Source: Trametes villosa (Eukaryota > Basidiomycota > Agaricomycetes > Polyporales > Polyporaceae). Taken from it: a stretch of DNA of 64,000 nt. The notes under the pieces were generated by a model, which did no database searches, was not told the origin of the DNA, and saw nothing but the letters and a program-made list of their open reading frames with translations. Shown here piece after piece: positions 10,583-22,573 of this stretch. The first letter of the stretch is position 1. The number at the start of each line of letters is the position of its first letter. The DNA is taken from positions 466,455 through 530,454 of the forward strand of contig PUDQ02000018.1 of the NCBI GenBank assembly GCA_002964805.2, in the 5' to 3' direction. A program made the position numbers and the translations under genes.

Positions 10583-13500
10583 CTACTTAGACCGTCGAGG
10601 CCGCTTGGGAGCGTCCGCGACTCTACGAGACGCCTTCTTCCTACGTTCGGAGTCGTCTTGGGACGCCTTTCTCTTGCCGCATTTGCGTCGGAGCTCCGCG
10701 GTAGGTTCAGCGCCGCTACTCGGACCCGCCGCCGCGGTCGTGGTAGAGGGAGTGGGTATATCGCGTGGAAGCGCCGCTAAGCTAGCCAAGTTTGTGCCAT
10801 CACTGCTCGTGCTGTCCCCAAAGGGCAGAGGGTGTAGCGCTTGAGCAGGCTCTACGGGTTCGTGGGGATTAACCAGGAGCGCGTAAAAATCGCCGGATAG
10901 TCCGGCAGTGGCGCTACCGGCGATGCCGGAAGACGAAGGCTCGGATGGAAGAGCTTCAGTGGGATCGAGGACATGTCCTGGGCGCACCGTGGACGGTGCG
11001 GTGAGGCCCTCTGGCCCGGTAAGGGGGGTTGGCGGCGAGGATGGGTTAACGGATGAGCTATTCAACCGCGGGGTAGGCACTGGTGTCGACTCGCACGCGA
11101 TGGTGGGCTGGTTCAGTATGCCTAGAGCGCCACGGGGGGCGGTGGCCGAGAAGAAGGAGGCGTTGTTCTTGACGTGGTCTACTCGGCCGCCGCTGTGAAG
11201 ATTGGAGCCGGGTTCCGACGCAAAGAACCGATCCCAAAATGACGCGAGAGCGTCAGGAGTCCACTTCCCGATGCTGTCCGGCTTGTAGCTGCTGATGAGG
11301 GTATAGTCTTTGAGCGGTTTGTGTATAGCGTCAAGCCACATCTTCATGCCTGGGCTCCCCCAGACTATATCCCCTGTGAACGATCGGAAGACGAAGTCCT
11401 GGTTCTTGCCAAGGCCGCCGCTCTTGTCGTCTTTGTCGTCGCTACCCCAGCCGAATACGTTGTGGAGTACGTACTGAAGCTTCTCAGCATTGAGGTTGTG
11501 CTCGAGGTAAAGGAGCCCGCAGTAGAGGACGACGTAGTATAAGGACTCCATGTCGTCCTGGATCTTGTATGGTTTCTCCTTGCTTGTAGCGCAGGCCAAC
11601 GAGAGAAATTGCCAGGCCAGCTGCAGAACGTTGCCTCTAAGCCGTCTTCCTCGCTGCACTGAACAAAGCCTGAACTCACCGAGGCATCGTGGCGTGTCTT
11701 TGCAGTGCCTGCAGCGTTTTTGGCACGCGACTGCTCCCAGTCAACAAGGTAGCCCTTCCGGGATGCAGCTGCATCACCGCTACCATCGTTGTACAGAATT
11801 ATGTTGCCTGGAGTGACGTCGCGATGGAGACGACCGCAGTGCTCGTACGCGCCGCGCATTGCTATCATCGGGGTGGGAGACGGGGGTGGAAAGGGTTGAA
11901 AATCAGTCGATGCATCGCCCGGCACGGATTGAATCGCATACTGACCTGTGAATGCGTCGTGTACGCCGTGCAGCAGTTCCGACGCTCCGGAGAGTTTCGT
12001 CAGAGGAAATCCGGCGTACTTCAGGACGAGGCGATAGTGTACTCGCTTGTACACCCGCGCCTTGAGGACCTCCTGATCGCCGCATACCCATGGCTGGTAG
12101 ATGTAATCCTGGGTCAACGTCATGTCAGACCGACCTGCGATTGCAAGCTTGCATCAGCCCAGAAGCTAGATGATATGTTGTTTGCGCACCGTGCTCCACG
12201 TGTAGGATCCTGCTATCGCTGCACTCGAAGGTCACGACGGGGACATCGCAATGGCACTCCACAGGCGTGAGATTGAGTACGCCTTGCTCTTGCATGTCGC
12301 TGATGACCTTGGCCTCTCGTTCCGGTCCGTCGTCTCTCCACGTATCCTTCAAGAACACGACTTCGTGGGACTGAGCGTCGACGGCCCAGAAGGCCCGGGT
12401 AGCACGGCCGGTCACGGATAACGGCACGACGATCGGACAGGACACAAGATATTCGCGATATTCCGCTTGCCCTTCCTTGGGTCGGAGCCGCGCGATGTAG
12501 ATAGAGGTCACAGAGCCAGGAAAATAGTGCTCCTTGAGCGTTGCCTTCCTCTCATCGGGAGTGGCGAAAGGGAGCTGCCTCTCGATGTGCTGCTCGATGA
12601 GCCCCATGTAGAGGGTCTCCGCTTCGGTCGGCGCGGGTTCCACGGTCATGTCGTACCCGCGTTCGCCGTCGGTCACCTGAGAGAAGGCCCATAAGAACTT
12701 GCATAAGAATTCTGGGTGCTTGTGGATGTCGAAGGCCTGGGTGACGATAGCGCCTGCGCGATCCCATCGTATCAGGCGCACAAGGGTGCCTGCCATCGTG
12801 ACCGAGTAGATGAAACGGCGAAACTGCCGCATGCCAATTTCGGAAGCGTACGAGGAGTTCTGCCCGAGGATCTCCAGGAGGTGCTCCCCGAGGACAAAGG
12901 ACCATGCGTTGCGGGCAGCATGACCCATATCGGCGGGAGGATCTCGAAAGAGGTCCGCCGAGTTGCTGAGCTTGATCTCGAAGAACGTCGCGGCGAGACC
13001 CATGTCGGTGCGAGATTTTGTGGGACCTTTCTTCTTGCCATCCGCTTCGACCGCGCTCAGATGACGATCGGCGTAACAGCATAGGTCGGGTTTCTTAGCG
13101 CCAATTACGCCAGCCGATCTATCGGGGTGATCCGATGTGTTACGGAAGGTGAAGCCGGGACATCGAGAGCCTCGCTGGCCGTCGGCGTTGATGGCCTCCA
13201 TCTGACAGCGAAGAGGGAATTAGGCGTTGCAATGGATAGGCGTAGAGCATTCCACACACCAGAGGCCCGTAAATGTCAGCTTCTTTCGCGCCCTTCTTCT
13301 TCTTATCCTTCAAGACCTCGCTGAATGCGTTCTCAGTGGAGGGCATATCCGCGAACGAGATCGTCTCGAGCGGATAGAATGTCTCCAAGAACGTGTCCAC
13401 GGGCATGGGCCCGACGAATCGTGAGCGCATCTCTTTCCCTAGGCGCTTATTCCGGTGCTCGGCGTCCTTGATATCGAAGCCGAACGTCTGCGCACTGGTC

Positions 13501-13780
13501 TCCGTATGCGTGATCGGGGTGTTCCAGGCGCCGGCGCCGGAGCCCTCCCTGCGTATCCTGTGACTTATGGAAGAGGAGGGAGCCCCGGACTGAGAAGCCT
13601 GGGATGGGCCAGGCGTTGCGGTCGCATCCGAAGTTTGAGATTCGGTGAAGTATGTACTCTCCCGTTCGGTGACATTCTGGTGACAAGGATCGTCATTAGT
13701 GCGGGCAGAGCAGGGGAGCAAAAAAGCGATTTACTTACCCAGTGTTTGGGGTCTGCGTGCTTGATGGTAATGGCCTGCAT
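10583..13780 (-). CDS. FunK1-type fungal protein kinase
   Basis: A multi-exon minus-strand gene starting MQAITIKHADPKHW at 13780. The first intron (about 13680-13737) leads into a Ser/Thr-rich exon ending with RFVGPMPVDTFLE. Main kinase exons follow: SRCPGFTFRNT, IYSVTMAG...RLIRWDRAGAIV, VTGRATRAFWAVD, VVFLKDTW, ASELLHGVHDAF, and the catalytic loop LHRDVTPGNIILY near 11800-11830 with VDWEQ in place of DFG. The C-terminal exon (10583-11659) has a QDDMESLYYVVLY block shared with the other FunK1 gene, then a long Ser/Pro-rich linker and a basic tail (RRKKASRR, KRPRRSK) suggesting nuclear location. It differs from its neighbour at 7163-9834 mainly in the longer N- and C-terminal extensions. Exact splice ends near 12125-12180 are uncertain. 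Confidence 0.85.
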
Positions 13781-14150
13781 TTCAAGGTGGGGAGGAGAGA
13801 CGCCGGGTGGGAGAGACAGCTTGGCGAGGGAGACTGAGGGAAACGCTGCATCGCGGACGACTGATGTACAAGCAGATATGCTACCTGGATACCGATCCCA
13901 CGCAGCGCATCACAAGAAGGCCCCTTGTAGGCCACGGCGATATGACGGGGAACAGACGAGATGGTATTCGAATTCTACCATATAGTGGGCGCTTGCATCC
14001 ACAGAGAGATACACAGCCAAACAAAATGTGGGGAACTACCGCCTGCCCTTCAGACGCATCAGGCAATGTCGAGCCACAAAGTCCAGTCGGACGCACCTGT
14101 GACCCTCGCTGGACCATACGGGCGGCGATGTACCCACGCGAGGACGTAAT
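13781..14150. other. Intergenic, no gene seen
   Basis: Between the FunK1 start and the BMS1 stop, both minus-strand. Presumably a FunK1 promoter and the BMS1 3' flank. No other feature. Confidence 0.5.
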
Positions 14151-17100
14151 TTACGTCTTCCGTCTTTTGTTGCCCCTGCCGCCCTCCAACGCGTCCGCCT
14201 CGCGTTTGCTCTTCTTCCCGGCGGCGCGCATGTATTCTTTACGTTTCTCCTTGTCCTTCTCGTCCTTCTTTGCCTCCTCCTTCTCCACTTTCTTCCGGTG
14301 GACGGCACGCCGCTCTTCCTGCTTCTCACGCCGTCGCGCGACCTGATCCTTGCGCAACGCACGCACTTGCTGCAACAACGCCATCGCCTTTTTCTCCTCG
14401 GGCTCCAGGACGACCGCACGCTTCTGCATGTACGTTGCGCGGTGCGCGGGCTTCATGATCTTCGGCTTGGACGCGTATGGGAGCGCGGCCTGGAGCTTCT
14501 TGGGCACCCTGAGAGGGTTGAACCGGCGTGCGGGCCGATCGATGGCTTTGTACGTGGAGTTCACATTCACGGGTGCATTGAGGCCTTGCTCGCGCCGCAC
14601 TTGGCCCGTCAGCCGCATGCCCTGCCAGTGCTCCTTATCGGACAGGAGCAGCGAGGTGACCGGGTTGTAGAACTTGCGGGGCTGGATCGAGTACCACGCG
14701 CGCAGGAAGACGATGTCTACAAAGCACCAGGCTGTCAGGATGCGCGCTGGGCGAAATTGGAAAACAACACGCACCGCTCATGAGAATTTTATCCTCAAAC
14801 GCCGCGCGGAATGCGCCGTCCGGCTTCGGGAGCGCCTTCTTGATCTGGCCGCGGATGCCGGACACGGTGCGGATGTTCGCGCCCTCGAACTTGGCGACCT
14901 CAAGCGCGCTGCTGAACATGTCCTTGATGAACGCCGTATTCTTGAAGATCTTGTACGGCACGCCGGTGAGCTTCAGCTTCTTGACGATGCGCGTCGAGCG
15001 GTCGATGTCGAGGACGACGCCAGTCGCGCTCACGCGGAACCCGGGTGCCTCCCGGCCCAGGGCGTTGAACGCGCAGAAGCCCGTGTTCGGAAGTGCGGCG
15101 GGCCCGTAGAACGTCGCATAGCAGTGCATGTGTTCAGGCGTGTACTTGAGCATGCGCATCCGGATCGAGTGGTCGTCGAGCGAGTAGATCGGCACCGTCT
15201 GGAACCGCCGCCAGCCGAGCGAGAGGATGAGCGGGTCGTTCGTCTTGAGCGTGCGCGCGAACCACCGGTGCCGCTTGATGCGTACTTGCACATAGCCGAA
15301 GCGCTCCTCAGCGGGCAGGAGCCCCCCGACGACGATCGGGTAGGACGGGTCGAAGTTCTCGACCATTTCTGCGGGCACGTCGGTGAGCTCCATCCGGATG
15401 TACGTCCCAGGGCGGTACCCCTCGATGAGTGCGCGCGCCTCGGGGTCGACACCCTCGAACTCGGCGCGGTTCAGCTGCTGCTGCTGCGCCATGGCCTCCT
15501 TCGCCTCGGTGTAGAAGTCGGTCTTGGCAGCGTCTGGCTCGTCGTACTGCTCGTCGAACTTGCGCTTCAGCTCCGCCTTCTTCGCGGCGAGGGCAGCGGC
15601 GTCCTTCTTCACCGACGTCTTGTCTTCCCCGGCGCCGTCCTCCTCGTCTGCGTCACTCGCCTGCGACCCGTCTTCGCCCTCTTCGTCCTCGTAGGGCTCG
15701 CCGTTCTCATCGACGCCTTCTGCGGCCTGCGATGACGCGCCCGTGATGAAGAGGTCGCGGATCGAGTCCAGGAGCTCCTCGTCCTCCCATGCCTTGAGCT
15801 CGTCGGGGTTGACGGGCTCCTTGGTCTGGTCGAGCTCCTCCTCCGTCTTCGCAGGGGCGGCGCTGGCGACCGTGAAGAAGTCGTCGTCGTCCTTGGATGG
15901 ACCCTGCGAGGAGGGCTCGTCGGAGTGCAGCTGGCCCAGGATGGTTTCTGGTGGGGCAGCAGAGTGGTAGATCAGCTTCACCCAGTCCCTCCGCTTCCGG
16001 GAACGACTCGAGTCCTCGAACGCGGCGCGGGCCTTGTCGCTGAGGTTCGCCTTCCATCGGGGCACGTCCTCGTCTTCCGATGCGTCGTCGTCGCCATCGT
16101 CATCGCTCGGAACGTCGACCGCGTCGTCGCCATCGAAGCGCACGAATCGTCGCGATGGCCCTGGGTCGTCCTCGTCGTCCTCCCCGCCCATATCCGAGTC
16201 GCTGTCGGCATACTCGACGTCGCCACGCTTCCGATGGTGAGACGACAGGCCTTGCAGCGTGCGTTGTACAGTGCGCGGCCCGGAGCGACCGTGGTCGTGG
16301 ACTGCCGTGTCATCGTCATCCTCGAAGTCGTCGTCAGAGAACTCGCCCTCATCTTCCGACCCGAGGTCCTGTTCCTCGTCGCTGAGAGCGTCATCATCCT
16401 CGTCGCTGTCACTGCCCTCTACATCGGAGCCCTCCGAGTCGTCGCTAGACGAGAGCCTGCTGGGGCCGGCTTCGACGGAGAGCGGCTGCGAGGACGTCCC
16501 GAAGAGTCTGATCTGGCTTTTCGCGACCTTGTCGTCTAGGGTGGAGTTGACATCCTGGAGGTCAAGGACCATCTGCTCGCCTTCGCCGGGATCTGGACAC
16601 GTCACTTAGCATGACGAAGAATATCCAGCAGCCGCGCACCAAACTCACTTTCCATCCCGCCTTTCGTGAAGTTGCCCGGTACATTGATATACACCGCATC
16701 TTTGTCGTAGATGACGCCGCCAACATCGCTCATGGGCGCATGTATGAGCAGCTTCTTCTTCTCGCTGAGCTTCCGTCGCTTCTCCGACTCGGCATCAGGA
16801 AGTGGGCACGGGTCGCCGAGGATCTGAACGCTCTTGACTTCGAGGTCACCCACGCCAGGTACGTGGACCTTCGTGCCGAGGCGGTAGTTGGTGCCGCGGA
16901 GGTAGCCGTAGACAGTGACCGTCCGGTCGCACTTGCCCTTCGACTGTCTGACCTCTTCGCGTGGGGTGAGGTCCTCAAAGCGGTCGGCGAGCATGTAGGG
17001 ATGGGTGTTGCGGAATACGAGGGGGCGAAACTTCATCACGGAGATGAAGCGGGAGAGGTTGAGGATTTCGGCGTCCGGATAGCGGCCGTTCAGGACGCCG

Positions 17101-18430
17101 GAGAGGTAGAAGAGCTTCGCACCCTGGTAGATCTCCGTCCAGAAACGCTTTTTCAGCGTCTTTTTGGTGTCCTTGAGGGTCGCGGCCTTCTTGATGAGGT
17201 CTAGGTGGGTGAGCACACCGATGACCTTGGGGAATCCGTGCGATTGGAGAATGTTGAGGAACTCGAACGTTTCCTACACGAGTGTGAGCATTCCGAGTAC
17301 ATACTACGGTGGTGGAAGTGGAAGTGCGAGTCTGGTATAGGTGGAAGTGGTCGTCCAAGCTAGGCCCACAAGGCTTGTGACGCAGTGAGCCTAGCGTGTT
17401 CATCTACGCGCTCGCTGACCGCGCTCGATGCGCGCACCGCTTTCCTCGACCTCGCCCTCGCTGTGCGGGCAAGAGACATCGACCGTGTCCCGCGTCTGCG
17501 CGCATGGGGTACGCATCGCAGGTTGTGCATGCACTTGCACCGCTCGCGTCTGTGCCCACTGCCTCATTCTTGTGCATATTGGCCCCGGGTTGCCCTCATG
17601 CGCACGCACATCGCAAGCATTGCGTACGCGCGTTCCCCTGCTGTTCTCCGCGTCCCGGCCTCATTCCGGCCCTGCCACTGATTGAAGGGCGGAAACGAAA
17701 GTAGGCCGGGGAATGAAAATGGATCTACGATTCGCAAGGCGTAGTTCCACTTCCACCTTTTGGGTGGACCCCATACAAACACCCTCTGTACATGGATTGC
17801 GAAAGCGCGAGCGGGTTGCGTATGCCTTCAGTCTCGCGCCGGAGTCGCCTGTCCTTCGGGGGATTGGAAGTAGAGTACGTTTACAAGCACGTACCATTTC
17901 GAACCCATACGAGCCGTCTATCATGAGGAGGACGAGGTCCGCAATTTTGCCGACGTCGATCATGGAGTTGAGGTCGTTATTGCACTCAATGAAGGTGATG
18001 CGCTTCTTCTTGCCGCTGACGACGGTGACGGGGCCTTGTATGTGGTTGAGTGTCTGCTTGGTGTATCTCCGGATGAGAGACTTCATGAGCGTGGTCTTGC
18101 CGACGCCGGGAGGGCCAACCACGGCGACAACGACGGGTGGGGGCTGGTCATCCGGGGTGCGGTCGACGAGAGGGACATGAAGGCGAGTCTGGTCGCGCTC
18201 GGCGGTGCGCCGACCCTGTCTGTCTGCTCTGCGACCAGACTTGGGAGCGAATGCCTGCGGTCGGAAAGTTAGCCAGAGTAAACGGGATCAGAGGAGAGAT
18301 GCAAAGTGCAGCGCACCTTCTCGTTGAAGCCATGCTGTTTCTCCTTCCCCTTCCCCTTCGACGCCTTCTTCTTCTCGGCCTTTGCGCCCGACTGCGACGG
18401 CCTGTGCGCCTTGTGTGTTTGCGAGTCCAT
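14151..18430 (-). CDS. BMS1: Ribosome biogenesis GTPase BMS1
   Basis: Five exons (18430-18317, 18254-17895, 17273-16649, 16592-14775, 14716-14151) sum to 3483 nt, about 1160 residues, the normal BMS1 size. The N-terminus is basic ([17 protein letters not shown]...[15 protein letters not shown]). The G domain has the P-loop [10 protein letters not shown] near residue 85, [10 protein letters not shown], and [20 protein letters not shown] across the third junction, then GVLTHLD. A very acidic middle region follows, then the AARP2CN/DUF663-type C-terminal domain ([48 protein letters not shown]) and a lysine-rich tail. BMS1 is a nucleolar GTPase of the small-subunit processome that works with RCL1 in 18S rRNA maturation. 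The start fits the family. The odd point is the second intron of 621 bp against about 45-65 bp for the others. It is divergent from the Cep57-like gene. Confidence 0.95.
17274..17894 (-). other. Unusually long BMS1 intron with inverted repeats
   Basis: GTACGTGC donor at 17894 and GTGTAG acceptor at 17274 are fixed by the conserved protein across the junction (GFEM/ETFEFLN). Inside, GGTGGAAGTGGAA at 17311-17323 is exactly complementary to 17745-17757, bracketing about 420 bp. A further GGTGGAAGTGG sits at 17340-17350. This looks like a small non-autonomous insertion or a structured RNA region; no snoRNA boxes were recognised. Confidence 0.6.
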
Positions 18431-18685
18431 GAGATGAGGGGTGGAGGAGACTAAGAGCAACGGCGCTTCAAGTGGACGCGCCCATGATCGGACCGGCGCT
18501 TCAGAAAAATACGGACACCTAGGGTTAGGGGCTACGCGATACGAGCACGTGACGCACGCGTTCTTGTTGAAGGGAATGGGCGCCTAATCCTTGAACCACG
18601 GACGGTTTCAGTCTCCTCCACCTCCTCCATCTCCTCCTCCCCCCCTCCTCCACACTCCCCGGCGACACCTCTCGGAACCGCGACC
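18431..18685. promoter_or_regulatory. Divergent promoter BMS1 / Cep57-like gene
   Basis: A 255-bp spacer shared by two housekeeping genes. It holds a telobox-like AGGGTTAGGG at 18521-18530 and an E-box CACGTGAC at 18546-18553. Telobox motifs are known in fungal ribosome-biogenesis promoters (bound by Tbf1-like proteins in yeasts); use here is inference. Confidence 0.5.
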
Positions 18686-21600
18686 ATGCCGAGGCGTGCG
18701 CCCAACCTTGACCTCAGCATCCGCCACGACGAGCTCGAGCAGCAGCGCGTCCAGCTCGAACACAACCTACAGCAAACCGACCTCTCCCTCCATCTCTCGT
18801 CCTCACAAGGCGACTACTCGGACGTCGAGTACCCAAGACACAACTCTGTTCCATCACCACCATACTCTGCGTTTGCCTCGTTTGATCATCGCTCAGGCGA
18901 CGACTTCGACCCGCACGAACAGAGCAGATTCCAAGCCTGGTCCTACCACACCGTTGACGCCGACGAGGGCGTCCACACGTACGCCGCGGAGACACTATCC
19001 ACCGCTGCGCATCACGCCAGCGCACTCACTATCAGCGCCGGTCTCGGAGGCGGGCGCGGTGGAAGGAGGGATATCAGCCTGAGCGGCGCCGAGTACGACC
19101 CAGAGAGGCCGCTGCAAGGTATCGTGGCTGGCATCGCCGGCCGTCTCAAGGGCTTTGATGCAAACTCCACAAAGTCAAGACAGATCGTCAGTCCTTTCTC
19201 TGAGCTCCCTCGTCCCCACGTTTTTCATGTCCCTCTCGTTTCAGACGACGAGTGCCGTCGACTTCGATCCTCTGATCGTCGACGACACCGCCGAGCTCGA
19301 CCGCGTCCTCCAGTCGGGACACGCCCCTCAAGCCACCATCCGCTCGACGCGCTCATCGTCCACCTCCTCGAGCTCCGACACCACAGAACCGCTCTCTCCT
19401 CAGCCCCAGTACGAGTCAAGACCAAGGCTCTCCGATGCGCTTAGCCACATCGCCTTCTCCCCCAAGCGCCCACGGAGCGCACAAGGCCTCCCTTCCCCGC
19501 GCATGGGCAGTCTAACTATGCCGACTCGAAGTCCAACGCCGGACCGCAACTCTCTGTCTCGCCATCTGCCACGCTCGTCATCCCCCAACGCGCTTCCTGC
19601 GTCAACACCGCGGTTACAGCGCCGGATGAACCAGTCGCTCTCATACGCGCAGCCAAGCTTCTCCCAGAGCCCACTTGAGCCGGAAGTCAACGTGCAACCA
19701 GCCACTCCGTCTTTACGGGAACGCGACCAGTCGTCGAAGTTCACAAACCTGGCCCGGGGTCTCGCGCGGGAGATTGAGGAGGAGGCGGACGCGGTGCTGA
19801 GGGGCAATCCACAGCCAGAAGCGACACCTAAGGCGTACAGGCACAGCACGTACGCGTCGAAGCCAAAACGACAGGCACGGAGTCCCTTCCACGAAAAGAT
19901 CAGCGAGAGGACGGAGAGGAGCGCACATCTAGCAACGCCGTTCAAGCAGCGCGTGCACCTCCCGGACGTGACGGGCCTCACTTCGGCCATCGCGTCTCCC
20001 GCGCGGATTGACGTGGAATTCTATGGGTACGACCCGAAGGAGACGACGGAGCATGAAGGTAAGTTGAAAATTTCATGCGCTTCGTACGTGTGCTGATGCT
20101 GCCGTAAAGCGCGCCTCATAGCCACTCTGGGCGTCGTGCAGAACAAGCTGTCCCATCTGGAGGCTGAGAACAGCGTCTCCCGCCGGCGCGTACGGGAGCT
20201 TGAACTCGAGCTCGAGGCGTGCAAGCAAGAGGTGGCGCGCGAGCGCACTCGGATCATGGAGCACGAGCAAAGTACTCACCACGCTGACCCGGTAGCCGGG
20301 AGCTCTCGCGGCGCACGCGCGCAGCAACTCCAGCGGCAGCAGAAGGCGCAGGAAGACGAAGCAGAGCTTGCTGGTGCGGAAGCCCGGTACAAGGCAGCCG
20401 TGGAAGAAAAGAAGGGTATGCACTGCTCGATTGCTCAGTATGAAATTATTCGCTCATGTACTCAACAGCGCTGGAGGCCCTCATCGGCACCCTTCGTACG
20501 CACCTCTCGCGGCTGACGGCCGAGCTGGCGGACCACAAGAAGCTCCTGCACGAGCTCCGCACCCTGCGCGACTCCGACGCCCGGACGCTCGCGGAGAAGG
20601 GCAAGCAGGTAGACCAGCTGCGGCAAGAGGTCGAGCGCTTAGCGGGCGAGGTCGAGGTGCTCCGTGGTGTTGTGGAGGAGGGCCTCAAGGAGCGGCGGAG
20701 CTTCCGGGAGCAGTCGGAGAGCCATGAGCAAGAGACAAGGACCGAGACCGCAGAGCTCAGCAGCGATGAGGAGAGCTCGTCGTCCGCCGAATCCACCCAA
20801 CAGCAGCAGCCCCAGCAGCAGCGCGTTGCAGCTCGTGCGCCTTCACCACACGAAGAGCACAGCGAGGACGAGGAGTCGGTCGTGTCGTCTAGCCGCCGGT
20901 CACCAACACCCTCTCCCCGGAGAAAACCTGGCGCGGCCGACCGAACTGTGCGCACTGACCACGCGACGCTCGCCTCCTCCCAGATACCTAGCCTCAGTGC
21001 ATCCCGACCGTTCCTGGACAGCGAGGAGGTGAGCCGTATCACTCAAGAAATTGAGGAGCGCCGCTCGGAGCGCTCGGCGTCGATGCACTCGCGCTCGAGC
21101 GGGCAGTCCGAGTCCCGGTCGCACGAGGATTCGCGGAGCAGGCTAATCAACGAGGGGCGGGCGTCTCGGCCTACCTCGCCGTCGATGATGCTCGACCACG
21201 ACGCGTCCGTGTTCCCTCAGGACGCGCAGCCCGAGCCCCAAGCACGCTTTCCCCGAGTCACAGCCGAGAGCAGCCGGCCGTCCTCCCCCCGCATCGGCGC
21301 TCAGCAGGCACAACCCCGCCCAGCGGCTCCGACCCCAGCAGCTGCTCTTCGTGACGGTCGCCAGAAGCGGCGCACGCAGACCGAGCCTCCCGCTGCCGCC
21401 GCCGAGCCCGAGACGCCGTTCCCGCAGATCCGCGGCGCGCATATGGAGCGCCTCTTCTTCTCCCTCCCGGACCACAACGCCGACACGTGCGCGGTGTGCC
21501 ACCGGCGGAGACGGCGGGCCCCCGACGTTGAGCGCGCGGAGTCGTGGCTGAACGCGCACGCGAGGGCGAGGGCGGCGCAGGACGAGGACGAGGGCTTTGT

Positions 21601-22122
21601 GGAGGGCCCGGAGGACGTGCGTGAGCGCTGGGAGCGGCAGGCACGGGTAGCGGGCGACAGGGCGCAGGACGACCAGGTGCCGCCGCAGACCGTGCTGGTG
21701 CGGGTGTTGCGGGAGCTCGAGGACGACTTTGCGCACTACAAGAGGTGAGTTTGGGTATGCTCCCCGAGTGTTACTAGGCTCGGCTGACAAATTGTGGATA
21801 GCATCTACGGCGAGCTTGCGGACCAGTACAAGGACATGGGCCCTGTGTCGAACGTCGCCAAGCGGAACGTGCTCGCCGAGCACCTGCGGGAGGTCATCGA
21901 TATCCTGGAGCAGAAGGTACGCGCGTCTATGCTCTTGGTGGTGGGGGCTGTGCTGACGCTTTCGCGCAGGGCAACCAGATCGCCTCGCTCTACGGCCTGC
22001 TCGAGTTCAAGGACAGGCCGGTGGACGAGCCGGCGCCGTCCCAGCAGCCCACCGGGAAGCGGGTGCCTTCCGCGGGGCCGGCGTCGAGTCGCGCGCAGGT
22101 CCGCAGATACCCCAGTTCATAG
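18686..22122 (+). CDS. Cep57/Ppc89-like spindle pole body coiled-coil protein
   Basis: Six exons (18686-19186, 19245-20058, 20110-20415, 20469-21744, 21802-21916, 21970-22122) give 3165 nt, 1054 residues. The N-terminal half is Ser/Pro-rich and probably disordered. Residues about 440-640 form long heptad-rich coiled coils (NKLSHLEAENSVSRRRVREL, LADHKKLLHELRTLRD, VDQLRQEVERLAGEVEVL). After a charged Ser-rich linker comes HMERLFFSLPDHNADTCAVC, a Cys/His motif seen before the C-terminal domain in fungal Ppc89 relatives. The end (VLRELEDDFAHYK, SIYGELADQYKDM, HLREVIDILEQKGNQI) fits the Cep57 microtubule-binding domain. In fission yeast Ppc89 is a spindle pole body scaffold, so a structural role at the pole is likely. 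The gene is intact; splice sites keep frame throughout. Confidence 0.75.
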
Positions 22123-22573
22123 GCCCAGCGCTTACTCCTCTCGGACTTCTTCTCGTCTCCTGTCGTATTTATGCACGCACGCCCACACGCGGACTCGACT
22201 GACTGACTTGACCGCCTGATTGATCGTCCGCACGCTCCGTCTCCATCTTCGCGCACTCCACTGTAGATTGGCCACACAGCATACACTCCTGTATCATACT
22301 GTACTCTACCGCGCACCCGTAATGCGAAGCAACGAGCAGCGTTTGCGCTGGTCCTTGACCGTGTTTATTTCAAGCCTGTCGCTCGAAGGCCTGACCCGGA
22401 CCCATGTGCCAGTGCAAGCTCGTGGCCTGAGCAACTTAACGCCATCGGCCGATGCAGACCGATCGGTACGAGGATGTGGGGTTTAGAAATGTGATTGCGA
22501 TATTAATCCAAGAAGTCTAATACATCCATCCATACAAACAACAACGGGAAGGGGGGAAATGATCAGGGTACAT
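22123..22573. other. Intergenic between convergent genes, no gene seen
   Basis: Contains the two 3' flanks only. Confidence 0.5.

Noticed and set aside
14674..15735. Long plus-strand open frame of 353 codons
   Set aside because: It lies antisense to the conserved C-terminal domain of BMS1; it is a shadow of strong codon bias.
17385..17704. Plus-strand frames inside the long BMS1 intron
   Set aside because: Three overlapping frames are open at once, which is a GC-content effect; none has protein-like composition.
21143..21883. 246-codon minus-strand frame
   Set aside because: Antisense to the Cep57-like gene, low-complexity Arg/Leu/His composition.
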